Part shown: piece after piece, positions 7,203 through 15,299 of the stretch | How positions within the stretch are numbered: position 1 is the first letter of the stretch | Layout: each line of letters begins with the position of its first letter | NCBI GenBank assembly: GCA_021785115.1 | Contig: JAJYGO010000300.1 | Coordinates: 1-19,801 of the forward strand | Reading direction: 5' to 3' | DNA from: Chloroflexota bacterium | Lineage (GTDB): Bacteria; Chloroflexota; Limnocylindria; Limnocylindrales; CSP1-4 | DNA length: 19,801 bases | Translations under genes and position numbers: made by a program | The notes under the pieces: generated by a model | Database searches by the model: none | Told to the model about the DNA's origin: nothing | Seen by the model: only the letters and a program-made list of their open reading frames with translations

Positions 7203-8387
7203 ATGCGCATCGCAGTCGTGGTCTGCGGCAGCCGGGGTGACGTCCAGCCGATGCTCGCGCTGGCGCTGGGCCTCCAGGCCGCGGGTCATGTCGCGACCCT
7301 CTGCTCCTCGCCGGACAACGGCGCATGGGCTCGGAGCCACGGCTGCGCCTTCGAGGCGATCGGGGAACCCCTCCGGGACAACGCGTCTCTCGGCGGCTGG
7401 GGGTTCGGGGCGTTCAACCGGTTCATCCGACGGCAGATCGAGCTCCAGGTCCGGGACCTGCCCCGCGTGGTCGAGGGCTGCGACCTCGTCCTCGCGTCCG
7501 GACTGGTGTGGGGTGTGCGGCCGGTCGCCGAGCACCTCGGAATCCCGTACCACTACGTTGCGTTCGTCCCGGCCGGCTTCCTGGGAACGACACGCGATCC
7601 GATCGGTGTTCGCCTATCCCGGGGCCTGGCGGATCGCTATGCCGACCTCGCCTACGGATCGGCGCTCGGACGAGGACGCGCCGCGCTTGGGCTCCCGCGA
7701 GCGCGCGGTGTCATGAGACAGCTGATGGGGCCGGGGACGATCGCGGCCACAGATCCGGCGCTGACCGTGCTTCCTGACGGCGCGCGTCTGCTGGTGACGC
7801 AGACCGGCTACCCGGTCCTGGTGCAAGGCGGCGAGCTGAGCGAGGAGCTCCGTCGGTTCCTCGCCGCGCGACCGCCGCCGATCTATGCCGGTTTCGGAAG
7901 CGTGCCCGTCCCGAACCGCGAGCGATTGGGCAAGACCCTCGTGGAGGCAGCGGAGCGGGCCGGGCAGCGACTCGTGGTCTCGCGGGGCTGGGCAGGCATC
8001 GCACCCGCCGGACAGGGGGACGGGTACCTGTTCGTTGACGAGGAGCCGCACAGCCTGCTGTTTCCGGAGGTGAACGCCGTCATCCACCACGGTGGCGCAG
8101 GGACGGTCGCAACGGCAGCGCGGGCGGGCGTCCCGCAGATCGTGCTGCCACAGGCGGCTGACCAGTTCCTGTGGCGCAGCCAGGTCGTTCAACTGGGCCT
8201 GGGACCGCGCGCGCCCATGCTCCGCATGGTGTCCGCGGCGTCGCTCGCCAAGGCGATCACGGCCACGCTCAGCGACCCGACGTACCGACGACGGGCGTTG
8301 GAGATGGCCGCCCGGCTCGGGGCGGCTCCGGACGGGGTCGCCGCCACCGTCGCGGAGATCACGCGTACGGCGCTCGCCGGAGCGTGA
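7203..8387 (+). CDS. MGT/sterol-type glycosyltransferase (GT1-like, GT-B fold)
   Basis: This 394-residue enzyme starts at ATG 7203 with GGAG at 7192-7195. The N-terminal Rossmann half opens with IAVVVCGSRGDVQPMLALAL, which includes the GSRGDVQP loop (9-16) typical of sterol, macrolide and glycopeptide glucosyltransferases. The C-terminal half carries the donor-sugar signature HHGGAGT at 295-301 and PQAADQ ending at Asp320-Gln321, which contacts the nucleotide sugar. It should transfer a hexose from an NDP- or UDP-sugar to a hydrophobic acceptor in the cytoplasm. The length is normal for the family and nothing is missing. The acceptor cannot be read from the sequence; a sterol/hopanoid, polyketide or lipid are all possible. 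The preceding SRPBCC gene may be functionally linked. Confidence 0.92.
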   Translation: MRIAVVVCGSRGDVQPMLALALGLQAAGHVATLCSSPDNGAWARSHGCAFEAIGEPLRDNASLGGWGFGAFNRFIRRQIELQVRDLPRVVEGCDLVLASGLVWGVRPVAEHLGIPYHYVAFVPAGFLGTTRDPIGVRLSRGLADRYADLAYGSALGRGRAALGLPRARGVMRQLMGPGTIAATDPALTVLPDGARLLVTQTGYPVLVQGGELSEELRRFLAARPPPIYAGFGSVPVPNRERLGKTLVEAAERAGQRLVVSRGWAGIAPAGQGDGYLFVDEEPHSLLFPEVNAVIHHGGAGTVATAARAGVPQIVLPQAADQFLWRSQVVQLGLGPRAPMLRMVSAASLAKAITATLSDPTYRRRALEMAARLGAAPDGVAATVAEITRTALAGA

Positions 8388-8452
8388 GGCTGGAAGGCAT
8401 AACGCGTCGAGCAGGCACCCGGGATCCCGACGGCCCCGATCAGCCCAAAGCT

Positions 8453-8514
8453 GCGTACCAGGCCGGGGGATCGACCGCTGTGCCTACTGCGCCCCCGAGT
8501 CCGTCCGGCGGCGC
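8453..8514 (+). repeat. Dispersed repeat 1, copy C
   Basis: The element begins GCGTACCAGGCC, carries TGTGCCTACTGC and ends in the hairpin at 8491-8512. The loop AGTCCGTC is unchanged, and one stem base differs from copies A and B, giving a single mismatch. It lies between the convergent glycosyltransferase gene and the small exported-protein gene. Confidence 0.75.
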
Positions 8515-8664
8515 CATTGCAGCAGCGGTGCCGAAGTCACCGGAGGGCCGGCATCCGACCGTGGCTACGGCTGGGATGCCGGTCGCCGACCTCGGACTGC
8601 AGGCCTCCGATCCCACTCAATCGCCGGGGTCGAAGAGGTAGCCGCTGACGGTCGGGCCCCCGAT

Positions 8665-9087
8665 CTAGCCGCGCATCTGCCAGCCGCCGAGGTGCTCGCC
8701 AAAGCCCTGGCAGTGGTCGCTGCCGAAGATCCGGCCGATGGCGTCCCGGTGGCCGCTCCCTGAACATGTGAAGCCCTCGCCCGGATAGGCCGTCGACGAC
8801 CAGAGCTCCTTGCTCCACCACGCGTTGCCGCTCGGGCCGAAGACGAAGTTGATGGTGACGATAGTCGTGCCGTCCACCCTTGGGTTGCCCGCGTCATTCA
8901 GGTAGACCAGGACCGTGTCGCGGACATGTACCGTGCCGCCGACGTCCGTCTCGACCCCGAAACTGGGCACGTCGATCAGGGTGCTGGATCCGCTGAACGG
9001 GATCCGTGTCGTAGTCGCCTGGGTCGTCGCGGCCGTCGCGAGGACCCAGGCGACGGCAAGCAGACTCGCTCGAACCATGTGCCTCAT
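8665..9087 (-). CDS. Small exported protein of unknown function
   Basis: This 140-residue product begins at ATG 9087; an in-frame ATG at 9078 is an alternative. A signal peptide is clear (about residues 5-24, VRASLLAVAWVLATAATTQA). The mature part is a short beta-rich domain (ETDVGGTVHVRDTVLVYL, TTIVTINFVFGPSGNAWW) with two cysteines, in FTCSGS and DHCQGF, that could form a disulphide bond. I do not recognise the family. It is the last minus-strand gene after the receptor-regulator and the lipoprotein, with 132 bp to the lipoprotein stop. It could be part of the same transcript. Third-position G/C bias supports it as a real gene. Confidence 0.7.
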   Translation of the reverse strand: MRHMVRASLLAVAWVLATAATTQATTTRIPFSGSSTLIDVPSFGVETDVGGTVHVRDTVLVYLNDAGNPRVDGTTIVTINFVFGPSGNAWWSKELWSSTAYPGEGFTCSGSGHRDAIGRIFGSDHCQGFGEHLGGWQMRG

Positions 9088-9219
9088 GCTGAACCCGAAC
9101 CTTTCTGGGACGCACTCCAGACCGATCGTTGCTCACGTCGGGTTGGCAGACGCCGCCCAGAGGGCCCCTTGCTGATAGAGGCGTCGATGGTGGGAACGGT
9201 GCGGTCGCCAACGCTTCGG

Positions 9220-9828
9220 TCACGGCGCCGCGGTCGGGGCGGGCGACGGAGGAGTTGTTTCGACGAGCTGGAGAATGGTCTGGCCGGGGGCGGGTTTGCC
9301 GGGGTAGGAAGCGAGACAAGCGACGAGGTACTTGTCCCAGGTACTGCCCGTCTCCCCGTTCACGTCCCGCAGCACCTGCAGGTAGTACTGGTTGCTGCCG
9401 CTGCCGAGCTGGGCGTGGTAGCTGTCGGCGTCGGCCCACTCCGGCGCCCCCTCGCCGACGTTGGGCGCGTTGGGGTCGCGCTCGGTGCTGTCGATGTCGG
9501 CCCGGGTGGTGTCGCTGCGGATGGCGACGACGAAGACCCTCGATCCCTCCTGGGCCGGGGTCGGCGCGTACTCGATGGTCAGCAGCGCCGGCGACGGGAT
9601 CACTGTGGGTCCGGAGTAGACGCAGTTCGTGCCGTCGAAGGTGACACGCGCGTTGACCGCCGTCGGGGACGGCGACGGCGCCTGCGCGGGCGCTGCCACC
9701 GGGCTGGCGATCGTCGCCGGCGTCACCACGGGACTCGGCGTCGTCGATGGGCCGGCGGTAGTGGCCGCGCCGCTCGCGCAGCCCGCGACGAGGGCGAGCG
9801 CGCCGAGAAATGTCGCAAGACGTCGCAT
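9220..9828 (-). CDS. Lipoprotein downstream of the SARP-STAND receptor gene
   Basis: This 202-residue lipoprotein starts at ATG 9828 with GAGGAGG eight bases upstream; the longer open frame to 9924 lacks a comparable site and lies over a hairpin. The N-terminus MRRLATFLGALALVAGC has a lipobox with Cys17. A proline/threonine/serine linker follows (about residues 18-58), typical of a spacer through a cell wall. Then comes a beta-sandwich-like domain (VNARVTFDGTNCVYSGPTVI, LLTIEYAPTP, VFVVAIRSDTT) and a proline-rich tail. The function is unknown. It follows the receptor-regulator by about 120 bp on the same strand, and both would expose a domain on the outer face, so a shared sensing or binding role is possible. 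Confidence 0.8.
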   Translation of the reverse strand: MRRLATFLGALALVAGCASGAATTAGPSTTPSPVVTPATIASPVAAPAQAPSPSPTAVNARVTFDGTNCVYSGPTVIPSPALLTIEYAPTPAQEGSRVFVVAIRSDTTRADIDSTERDPNAPNVGEGAPEWADADSYHAQLGSGSNQYYLQVLRDVNGETGSTWDKYLVACLASYPGKPAPGQTILQLVETTPPSPAPTAAP

Positions 9829-9913
9829 GGTCCGGTCCTCCTCGAGTCGTCCGGGCCGCCCGGGGCCCGGCATCCGCCCGCGATCCTCCGGCAACGTCCT
9901 TTGCGATCGCTTT

Positions 9914-9936
9914 GCGCCCGGCAAGTCGCCGGGTGC
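9914..9936 (-). terminator. GC-rich hairpin after the receptor-regulator gene
   Basis: A 9-bp stem with one G-U pair (GCGCCCGGC/GCCGGGTGC) and a 5-nt loop begins about 12 bases after the TAA of the minus-strand receptor gene. No T-run follows, so it may be a weak, attenuating or T-less terminator, or a processing site between this gene and the lipoprotein gene. Confidence 0.4.
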
Positions 9937-9947
9937 CCCGCCGCACC

Positions 9948-12900
9948 TTATGGCGACCCCTCGGCGCGAACCTCGGCCCGTGCCTGGTCCACGGCCCGGA
10001 GCGCGTCGTTGAGGCGTGGCGTACCAGGCGTCAGGTACTCGGACATGCCCTGCAGGAAGGCCGCCGCGACCGGTTCCGGGAACAGGTCAACTGCGCGCAC
10101 CCGGAAGGTCCCGGCCGAAAGACCGGCGCGCAGCCGCGCGGCCTGAGGAGCTGCGACGCCGTCCGCCGGGAGGGCGACGGTGCGGACCGGGAAGATGCCC
10201 TGGCCCGTAAGGCCGGAGGCCATGGCCGACGCGAAGGGAGCGCCAAGGAGCGACTCGACGAGACGCCGAACCTCCGGCCGGTCATGGACGACGACGACCA
10301 TGTAGAGCCGCCCGAGGATGGGCTGCGAACCGGCCGGCCCTGCGGGGAAGGGCACCGCCGCCGCACGTGACGCCGAGCCCGGCGGGAAGGCCGCGCGGTC
10401 CGTGGACGCCCCACGATAGAGCCAGCATTGGGGGCCCTCGGGCAGCAGCATCGGCCACGGGGCGATCCGCTCCGGGGTCAAGGCAGCCGAGTCGAGCCCG
10501 TTCAGCACATCCCCCGCGCCGGTCACGAACCCCCCGAAGGCCTTGAAGGCGGCGCGCACCTCGGGGCGGTCGAACGCGACGTCCCCGCGGCTCCAGCGGT
10601 CGTATGACGCGAGCCCCTGCGCGTCGAGGAACAGGTCCTCCACCCACGCGGCGGCCGCAGACCCCGAGCGGCTGCCCGCCTCCAGGCCCAGGCACCACGG
10701 CACGCGACCGTCGACCTTCATCCTCGCGACCAGGTCGCGGAGTTCGGCGGCCGTCGTCGGCGCCCTGTAGCCGGCGGCGGCGAACGCCTCGGCCGAATAC
10801 CAGAGCAGGTCGTCGACCGACGCGACGAGGGGCACGCCGTACTGCCCGCTCGTCCCACCGGACGACCCTGTGCCCGCAACCCTCCCGAGCCCCATCGCGT
10901 ACGTGCCGGCGTCAGGGCCCAGCGACGTCGTATCGACGAGACCGCCGAGGTCGAGCAGCCAGCCGTCGCGCGCGGCGGACGCGACGTACGACGGCCGCGA
11001 GACGATCGCGACGTCCGGCAGATCGCGCGCTGCGATCGCGGCCTCGAGGTCTCCTCCGAGCGCGGGAACCCAGTCCACCCGGACGCCCGACTCGCGCTCG
11101 AACGGGACAACCAGCGGTGAGATGTCGGCGGGCAGCTCGGACAGGACGCGGACGTGCGTCCGCGCGGGCGCGCCCACCGCGAGGGACGCCGCGGACACCA
11201 CGCCGGCGGCCGTTCGGACGCCGAGGGAGACGCCGTTCCCCGGCGCCTCCACCGGCGGACACGAGTCGGCGTGCAGGTACGTGCGGCACTCCTCGGGTGT
11301 GAGGGACCTGCGGACGTAGCCGATCCCCATCCGCATCAGCGCCTCCGGCGCGACCAGGAAGACGCCGCGGGGACCGTCGGGCGCCGCGCGGACCGCGACC
11401 GGGAGCTTGCCGGCGGGATACGGGACCTGCGCCTCCTGCAACGCCCAGTGGAGCGCGTCGTACGCCTCCTCGACGACGTACCCGCGGCTCATCGTGGCGT
11501 CGGCCGCCTCGAGCGCGAGCAGCACGCCCAGCTGGCGGTTCTTCCCGAGGCTTGCGATCGACCCGGCGGCCAGCTCGCGGGCAGAGGCGACGGCGTCCTG
11601 CTCGACCGCCGCCTGTCGCTCGCCGACGAGGGCGGCCGAGAGCGAGCCTGCCAGCACGATCCCGGCGACGAGCACGCTGACGAGCACGCGCCGGACGACG
11701 CGCGCCCGACGCTCCAGCCGCCGTTCGCGGGCGGCCCGCTCCGCCTCGACGCGGGCCAGCCGCGCGCGCTCCGCCACGCTCGCGGCGAGGTACGCGTGCT
11801 CGCTTTCGGTCAGGCGCAGGCGGGTCCCGCGCGCCCATGCCTCGAACCGATCGAGCTTGGTGCCCGCCGACAGGAACCCCGGCGAGCGGCCGGCGGCCTC
11901 CCACTCGTCCGCGGCGTCCGCCAGGCGGCGTCGCGTCCAGAGATCTTGGCGCAGGTCCTCGATCCAGTCCGCCAACCGGGCCCAGTGCACGAGCAGGGCC
12001 TCGTGGGCGATCTCGACGGTCGGGCCTCCGGTGATCAGATCGAGGTCGAACGTCAGCAGGCCGCGGCGTCCGAGGTCGTCGACGATGGCACGGACCCGGT
12101 CCCGGTCGCCGGCGAGCGACTCCAGCTCGGCGCGAGGCACCCGTCGCGTGGTAGCGAGGCCGCCGTCGGCCAACGCCACCAGCCCGAGGAGGACCTGCTG
12201 GGCGATCTCGCGCCCGTCGACGTCGAGGGACCGCCATGCCTCGTCCGCGCGGCGCCCGAGCGCTCCCGTCACACCGCCGATCGCGGCATACCCGTCGCGA
12301 GTGAGCCAACGGCCGTCGCTCCGGTCGAACAGCTCCGTGAGGGCGTACTGGAGCAGCGGCAGGACGCCCGGTCGGTGCTCGACGTCGTTGATCATCTCCG
12401 CGACGAGCCCCGGCTCGACTTCCGCGCCGACGGCCTCGGCGGGCCTGACGATCGCTCGCTCGAGCTCGACGTGCGTCAGCGGTGTGACTAGCTCGATCCC
12501 GCCCCGGACCAGCTCGCCGACCTCGGGCATGACCAGCGGCACGTGCAGAAAGTCGGCGCGAAGCGTCGCCACGACCACGAGCGGGGGACCCGATGTCGTG
12601 AGCGCGGCGACGAGCCCGCCGAGGAACCGGCTCCTGGTCTCCTCGTCGACCCGCACGAACAGCTCCTCGAGCTGGTCGATCACAAGCAGCAGGCCCGACT
12701 CGCCGTCGGCCAGGGTGCCGGCGAGCAGTGGGGCGAGATCGCCTGATCGCTCGGCGGCGTCCACCATCGCCGCAGGGGCCCGCCGTCCGCTCGCGCCGAG
12801 TCCGGCGGCCAGTTCCCGGAACGGTGCAGCTCCCGGCACCATGGTCGCGATCCGCCAGTGAGCCGAACCAGCGGCCTCGCCCGCCCGCAGCGCGGGGATG

Positions 12901-13877
12901 AGCCCGGCGCGTACGACGCTCGACTTGCCGCTGCCGCTCGGCCCGACGACCGCGAGCAGGCGGCCGGCGTGGGCGACCTCCTCGAGGCGCGCGACGAGGC
13001 GCCCCACCAGCGCCTCGCGCCCGAAGAAGATGGCGCCGTCGGCCTCCCCGAACGCACGGAGGCCCTTGTACGGGTTCCGAGCGGGCCGAGCCCTGGCCGC
13101 AGCGGGCCACCTCGGCAGATCCAGCTCCGGGTCCTGCGCGAGGATCTGTGCCTCGAGGCGCACGAGCTCCGGGGACGGATCGATGCCCAGCTCCTCCGAG
13201 AGCAGGCGGCGGCCGCTGCCGGCGACCCGGAGCGCCTCGGCCTGTCGCCCGGACCGGTAGAGGGCGAGCATCAGGAGGCCGCGGAGGCGTTCGCGGAGCG
13301 GGTTCTCGTCGAGGAGCGATTCGAGTTCGCCGATCGCGGCGAGGTGCCCGCCGAGCGCGAGCTCAGCTTCCAGACGGTCCTCGAGCGCGCCCAGCCGCAG
13401 CTCCTCGATCCGGCGGATCTCCGCCTGGGCGAACTCGGCGTAGGCGACGTCGACGAGCGCATCCCCGCGCCACAGGCCGAGGGCCTCGATCAGCGTGGTG
13501 CGCGCCCCTACGGGGTCGGCGTGGAGCAGCTCGTGTGCCTCACGCGCGAGCCGCTCGAACCGGACCGCGTCGATCGCGCCAGGATCCACGCGAAGGACGT
13601 AGCCGCCCGGCTGGGTCTCGAGGCCTCCCGCGGGCGCGCCGGGGCGACGCCCGGGCGAGAGCGCGTCGCGAAGCCGCGACACGTGGAAGGCGAGCGCCTT
13701 GGTGCCGCTCCCGGGTAGCCGGCCGCCCCACACCTCGTCGACGATGCGATCGGGCGACAGCACCCGGTTCGCGTTGACGACCAGCAGGGCAAGAAGCGTC
13801 CGCTGCTGACCGGACGGGATCGTCAGCGGACGCCCGTCCGCGAGCGCCTCGAGCGGACCCAGGATCCGGAACTCCAT
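9948..13877 (-). CDS. SARP/BTAD-nSTAND ATPase-membrane helix-solute-binding receptor-regulator
   Basis: This 1309-residue protein starts at ATG 13877 with GGAGGGG six bases upstream. Domains in order: an OmpR/SARP winged helix (1-97; MEFRILGPLEA, ALAFHVSRLRDAL); a BTAD helical-repeat domain (about 104-250); an nSTAND-type ATPase from about 267 (NPYKGLRAFGEADGAIFFGR) with Walker A GPSGSGKSS near 310 and Walker B LLLVIDQLEELF near 395; a helical arm; one membrane helix near 729-750 (VLVSVLVAGIVLAGSLSAAL); and from about 905 to the end an ABC-type solute-binding domain (PLVVPFERESGVRVDWVPAL, YGVPLVASVDDLLWYSAEAF). STAND ATPases act as ATP-driven switches and SARPs bind promoter DNA. The layout implies outside ligand sensing and inside transcription control in one chain, with the solute-binding domain where relatives usually carry WD40 or TPR repeats. 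The ligand and target promoter are unknown. Confidence 0.88.
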   Translation of the reverse strand: MEFRILGPLEALADGRPLTIPSGQQRTLLALLVVNANRVLSPDRIVDEVWGGRLPGSGTKALAFHVSRLRDALSPGRRPGAPAGGLETQPGGYVLRVDPGAIDAVRFERLAREAHELLHADPVGARTTLIEALGLWRGDALVDVAYAEFAQAEIRRIEELRLGALEDRLEAELALGGHLAAIGELESLLDENPLRERLRGLLMLALYRSGRQAEALRVAGSGRRLLSEELGIDPSPELVRLEAQILAQDPELDLPRWPAAARARPARNPYKGLRAFGEADGAIFFGREALVGRLVARLEEVAHAGRLLAVVGPSGSGKSSVVRAGLIPALRAGEAAGSAHWRIATMVPGAAPFRELAAGLGASGRRAPAAMVDAAERSGDLAPLLAGTLADGESGLLLVIDQLEELFVRVDEETRSRFLGGLVAALTTSGPPLVVVATLRADFLHVPLVMPEVGELVRGGIELVTPLTHVELERAIVRPAEAVGAEVEPGLVAEMINDVEHRPGVLPLLQYALTELFDRSDGRWLTRDGYAAIGGVTGALGRRADEAWRSLDVDGREIAQQVLLGLVALADGGLATTRRVPRAELESLAGDRDRVRAIVDDLGRRGLLTFDLDLITGGPTVEIAHEALLVHWARLADWIEDLRQDLWTRRRLADAADEWEAAGRSPGFLSAGTKLDRFEAWARGTRLRLTESEHAYLAASVAERARLARVEAERAARERRLERRARVVRRVLVSVLVAGIVLAGSLSAALVGERQAAVEQDAVASARELAAGSIASLGKNRQLGVLLALEAADATMSRGYVVEEAYDALHWALQEAQVPYPAGKLPVAVRAAPDGPRGVFLVAPEALMRMGIGYVRRSLTPEECRTYLHADSCPPVEAPGNGVSLGVRTAAGVVSAASLAVGAPARTHVRVLSELPADISPLVVPFERESGVRVDWVPALGGDLEAAIAARDLPDVAIVSRPSYVASAARDGWLLDLGGLVDTTSLGPDAGTYAMGLGRVAGTGSSGGTSGQYGVPLVASVDDLLWYSAEAFAAAGYRAPTTAAELRDLVARMKVDGRVPWCLGLEAGSRSGSAAAAWVEDLFLDAQGLASYDRWSRGDVAFDRPEVRAAFKAFGGFVTGAGDVLNGLDSAALTPERIAPWPMLLPEGPQCWLYRGASTDRAAFPPGSASRAAAVPFPAGPAGSQPILGRLYMVVVVHDRPEVRRLVESLLGAPFASAMASGLTGQGIFPVRTVALPADGVAAPQAARLRAGLSAGTFRVRAVDLFPEPVAAAFLQGMSEYLTPGTPRLNDALRAVDQARAEVRAEGSP

Positions 13878-14306
13878 CCGGCGCCCCTCCAGGGGATGAT
13901 GGGCAGCCGCCTGCCGCGCCACTACGGCCGTTCGGCTTGAAATCGGCACCGGGCCCGGCGGCGCCAACGCTGCCGCGGCGCAGGGCGCTCCGATCTCGGG
14001 GCCGGTGAACGCGTGGGCTCCCGAATCCCACCTCGTCACCCCTCGTCTTGTTCGGCGAGCACGCTCAGTGACCTCGTCGTCCGAGAGGATGGACCGGGAC
14101 TCCGGACCGTGGCCGCCGAGAGCGGCCGTCTCAGGACGCGCGGCAAGCTGGGAGGGCGGGGTCATCACCCCACCCTCCGCGGCTTCATGCGGCAGCCGCT
14201 CGGCGCGGGCGGGAGCCGACTCTCCGGAGAGACGCTCGCACTCTCGCGACGATGGAACCTCCATGCCCGCGCCGTCTCGTCTCGAGAGCCGCTGGTATCG
14301 CTCCAG
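13878..14306. other. Spacer upstream of the receptor-regulator gene, with hairpin
   Basis: The receptor-regulator frame stays open upstream to 14264, but this part has no family similarity and its codon bias is weak. The spacer holds a strong hairpin at 14151-14178 and presumably the receptor promoter. I could not recognise a convincing -35/-10 pair. Confidence 0.5.
14151..14178. terminator. Strong GC hairpin, candidate terminator of the secreted-protein gene at 14307
   Basis: GGAGGG and GGGGT pair with ACCCC and CCCTCC across one C/A mismatch, closing a 4-nt loop CATC. That gives eleven base pairs in 28 nt. It lies about 130 bp past the stop of the minus-strand secreted-protein gene and about 270 bp before the receptor start. 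There is no T-tail. A transcription stop or a leader structure for the receptor gene are both possible. Confidence 0.45.
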
Positions 14307-14861
14307 TTACGAGAGAGCGGCGCAGACGTCGGTGATCACGTGCGGGTGCCCCGACACGCTGGTGAACGTCCCGTCCGCTGCCACCTGGGTGATCGACATC
14401 GGTCCGGCGGCCGCCACGACGTTCGAGGGAAACCCGAACTCCGTGAGGTTGGGGGCCCAGAGAAGGCCCCGGCCGCGGAAGTCCCCGATCACGGTCATGT
14501 CGTCGGGTGAGATGGTGAACGACCCGGGACCGGAGGCGTTGATCACGATCGTCTTGCCGGTATCCCGGTTGGTCAGGCTCACGAAGAACGAGCCGGTCAC
14601 CTTGATGAACGTCGAGCCGTCGGGCAAGGTGGAGACCGTCCCGTACTCCCGGTTGACCGGGCCGTCCACGTGGACAGGGAACGCGTCGCAGTAGCTGTCG
14701 TCCAGGTCGAACGAAGCGAACGGCAAGAAGATCCGGTGCGGATCGTTGTTCGCCGACGCGGATGACGGGCCGATCAGCATCGCCGCCACGGCCATCGTGG
14801 TCGCAAGGACGAGTAGATGCCGCATGTTCGGCCGGTCGCTGTGATCCCCAGCGCCACGCAT
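14307..14861 (-). CDS. Secreted protein of unknown function
   Basis: This 184-residue exported protein starts at ATG 14861 behind a strong AGGAGG nine bases upstream. An in-frame ATG at 14825 (MRHLLVLATTMAVAAMLIG) would give a shorter, more typical signal peptide but has no comparable ribosome-binding site. Cleavage is likely near SSASANND. The mature domain is beta-rich (THR/SER-rich strands such as FIKVTGSFFVSLTNRDTGKT and IVINASGPGSFTI). It contains two cysteines, one near the N-terminus (SYCDAF) and one near the C-terminus (ITDVCAALS), so a disulphide is plausible. Similar short secreted proteins occur in soil actinobacteria, but I know no function. The upstream DNA is repeat 2, directly before the ribosome-binding site. 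The same frame runs open into the lectin-like remnant, but that is not one gene. Confidence 0.78.
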   Translation of the reverse strand: MRGAGDHSDRPNMRHLLVLATTMAVAAMLIGPSSASANNDPHRIFLPFASFDLDDSYCDAFPVHVDGPVNREYGTVSTLPDGSTFIKVTGSFFVSLTNRDTGKTIVINASGPGSFTISPDDMTVIGDFRGRGLLWAPNLTEFGFPSNVVAAAGPMSITQVAADGTFTSVSGHPHVITDVCAALS

Positions 14862-14888
14862 CGTGCGCACCCTCCTGGGACGCCCCCA

Positions 14889-15010
14889 GCGGGTCGGTCT
14901 CGCCAGTGGCTCGGCGCGGTCGAGGCGGCCTGGGCATGGCCGCGCGTCAACACCCCCCGCATGCGGACCAGCATTCGCCCTCTTGACTGACACGCCAGTG
15001 CCGAACGACC
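14889..15010 (-). repeat. Dispersed repeat 2, copy 2 (long form)
   Basis: Read on the minus strand it begins GGTCGTTCGGCACTGGCGTG, continues through GCGAATGCTG and ends with GACCGCGCCGAGCCACTGGC followed by GAGACCGACCCGC. It stops about 8 bases before the AGGAGG of the gene starting at 14861. It matches copy 3, 4.4 kb away, over almost its whole length, with a 40-bp inner part that is nearly identical. Confidence 0.85.
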
Positions 15011-15077
15011 CAAAGATCAACCCGTCCGGGCAACGTTGGGAGCAGACCGAGCCAGCCCCCCGGGGAGGTCCCGGGGA

Positions 15078-15120
15078 CGGCCACTTGCCTACTGCGCCCC
15101 CGAGTCCGTCCGGGGGGCGC
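15078..15120 (+). repeat. Dispersed repeat 1, copy D (5' part diverged)
   Basis: ACGGCCACTTGCCTACTGC is followed by the hairpin at 15096-15118 with the unchanged loop AGTCCGTC and one extra G in the 3' stem. The 5' GCGTACCAG part seen in copies B, C and E is not recognisable. It lies about 70 bp beyond repeat 2 copy 2. Confidence 0.7.
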
Positions 15121-15299
15121 ACGAGCATCGATCGCGGCGCCGGGCGACGCGGCGAACGGCCGTGACCCCGTCGACGGGAACGATCCCCTCTGCGCCCGGC
15201 CGCATCGCGAGTTCGGCGGGCTGATCTCCCCCGAAGGTCGCGCGCCTGTCCCGCGCACGCGGCGATTGCGTGAGGCCGCGACGACATGGTGCCGCGCAC

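Larger units (their letters stand above)
14862..15299. other. Repeat-bearing spacer upstream of the secreted-protein gene
   Basis: This spacer holds repeat 2 copy 2 (14889-15010) and repeat 1 copy D (15078-15120). From about 15121 to 15299 I see no gene or motif, only a frame that stays open because stops are rare. Confidence 0.55.

Noticed and set aside
9829..9924. A longer N-terminus for the lipoprotein gene from 9924
   Set aside because: It would place 32 charged residues before the signal peptide and overlap a hairpin; GAGGAGG supports 9828.
10912..13110. A 732-codon arginine-rich minus-strand frame
   Set aside because: It overlaps the receptor-regulator in another frame; its arginine/alanine-rich composition is typical of a shifted frame in G+C-rich DNA.
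13878..14264. An extra 129 residues at the N-terminus of the receptor-regulator
   Set aside because: SARP proteins begin directly with the winged helix, and GGAGGGG precedes ATG 13877. The extension has weak codon bias and crosses the 14151 hairpin.
14889..15010. Repeat 2 as a cobalamin riboswitch, because it contains GCCACTG
   Set aside because: The other conserved B12-box parts (the GGTG..AATCC segment and the final CAGGA..CCTGCC box) are absent in all three copies, and the downstream genes have no link to cobalamin.
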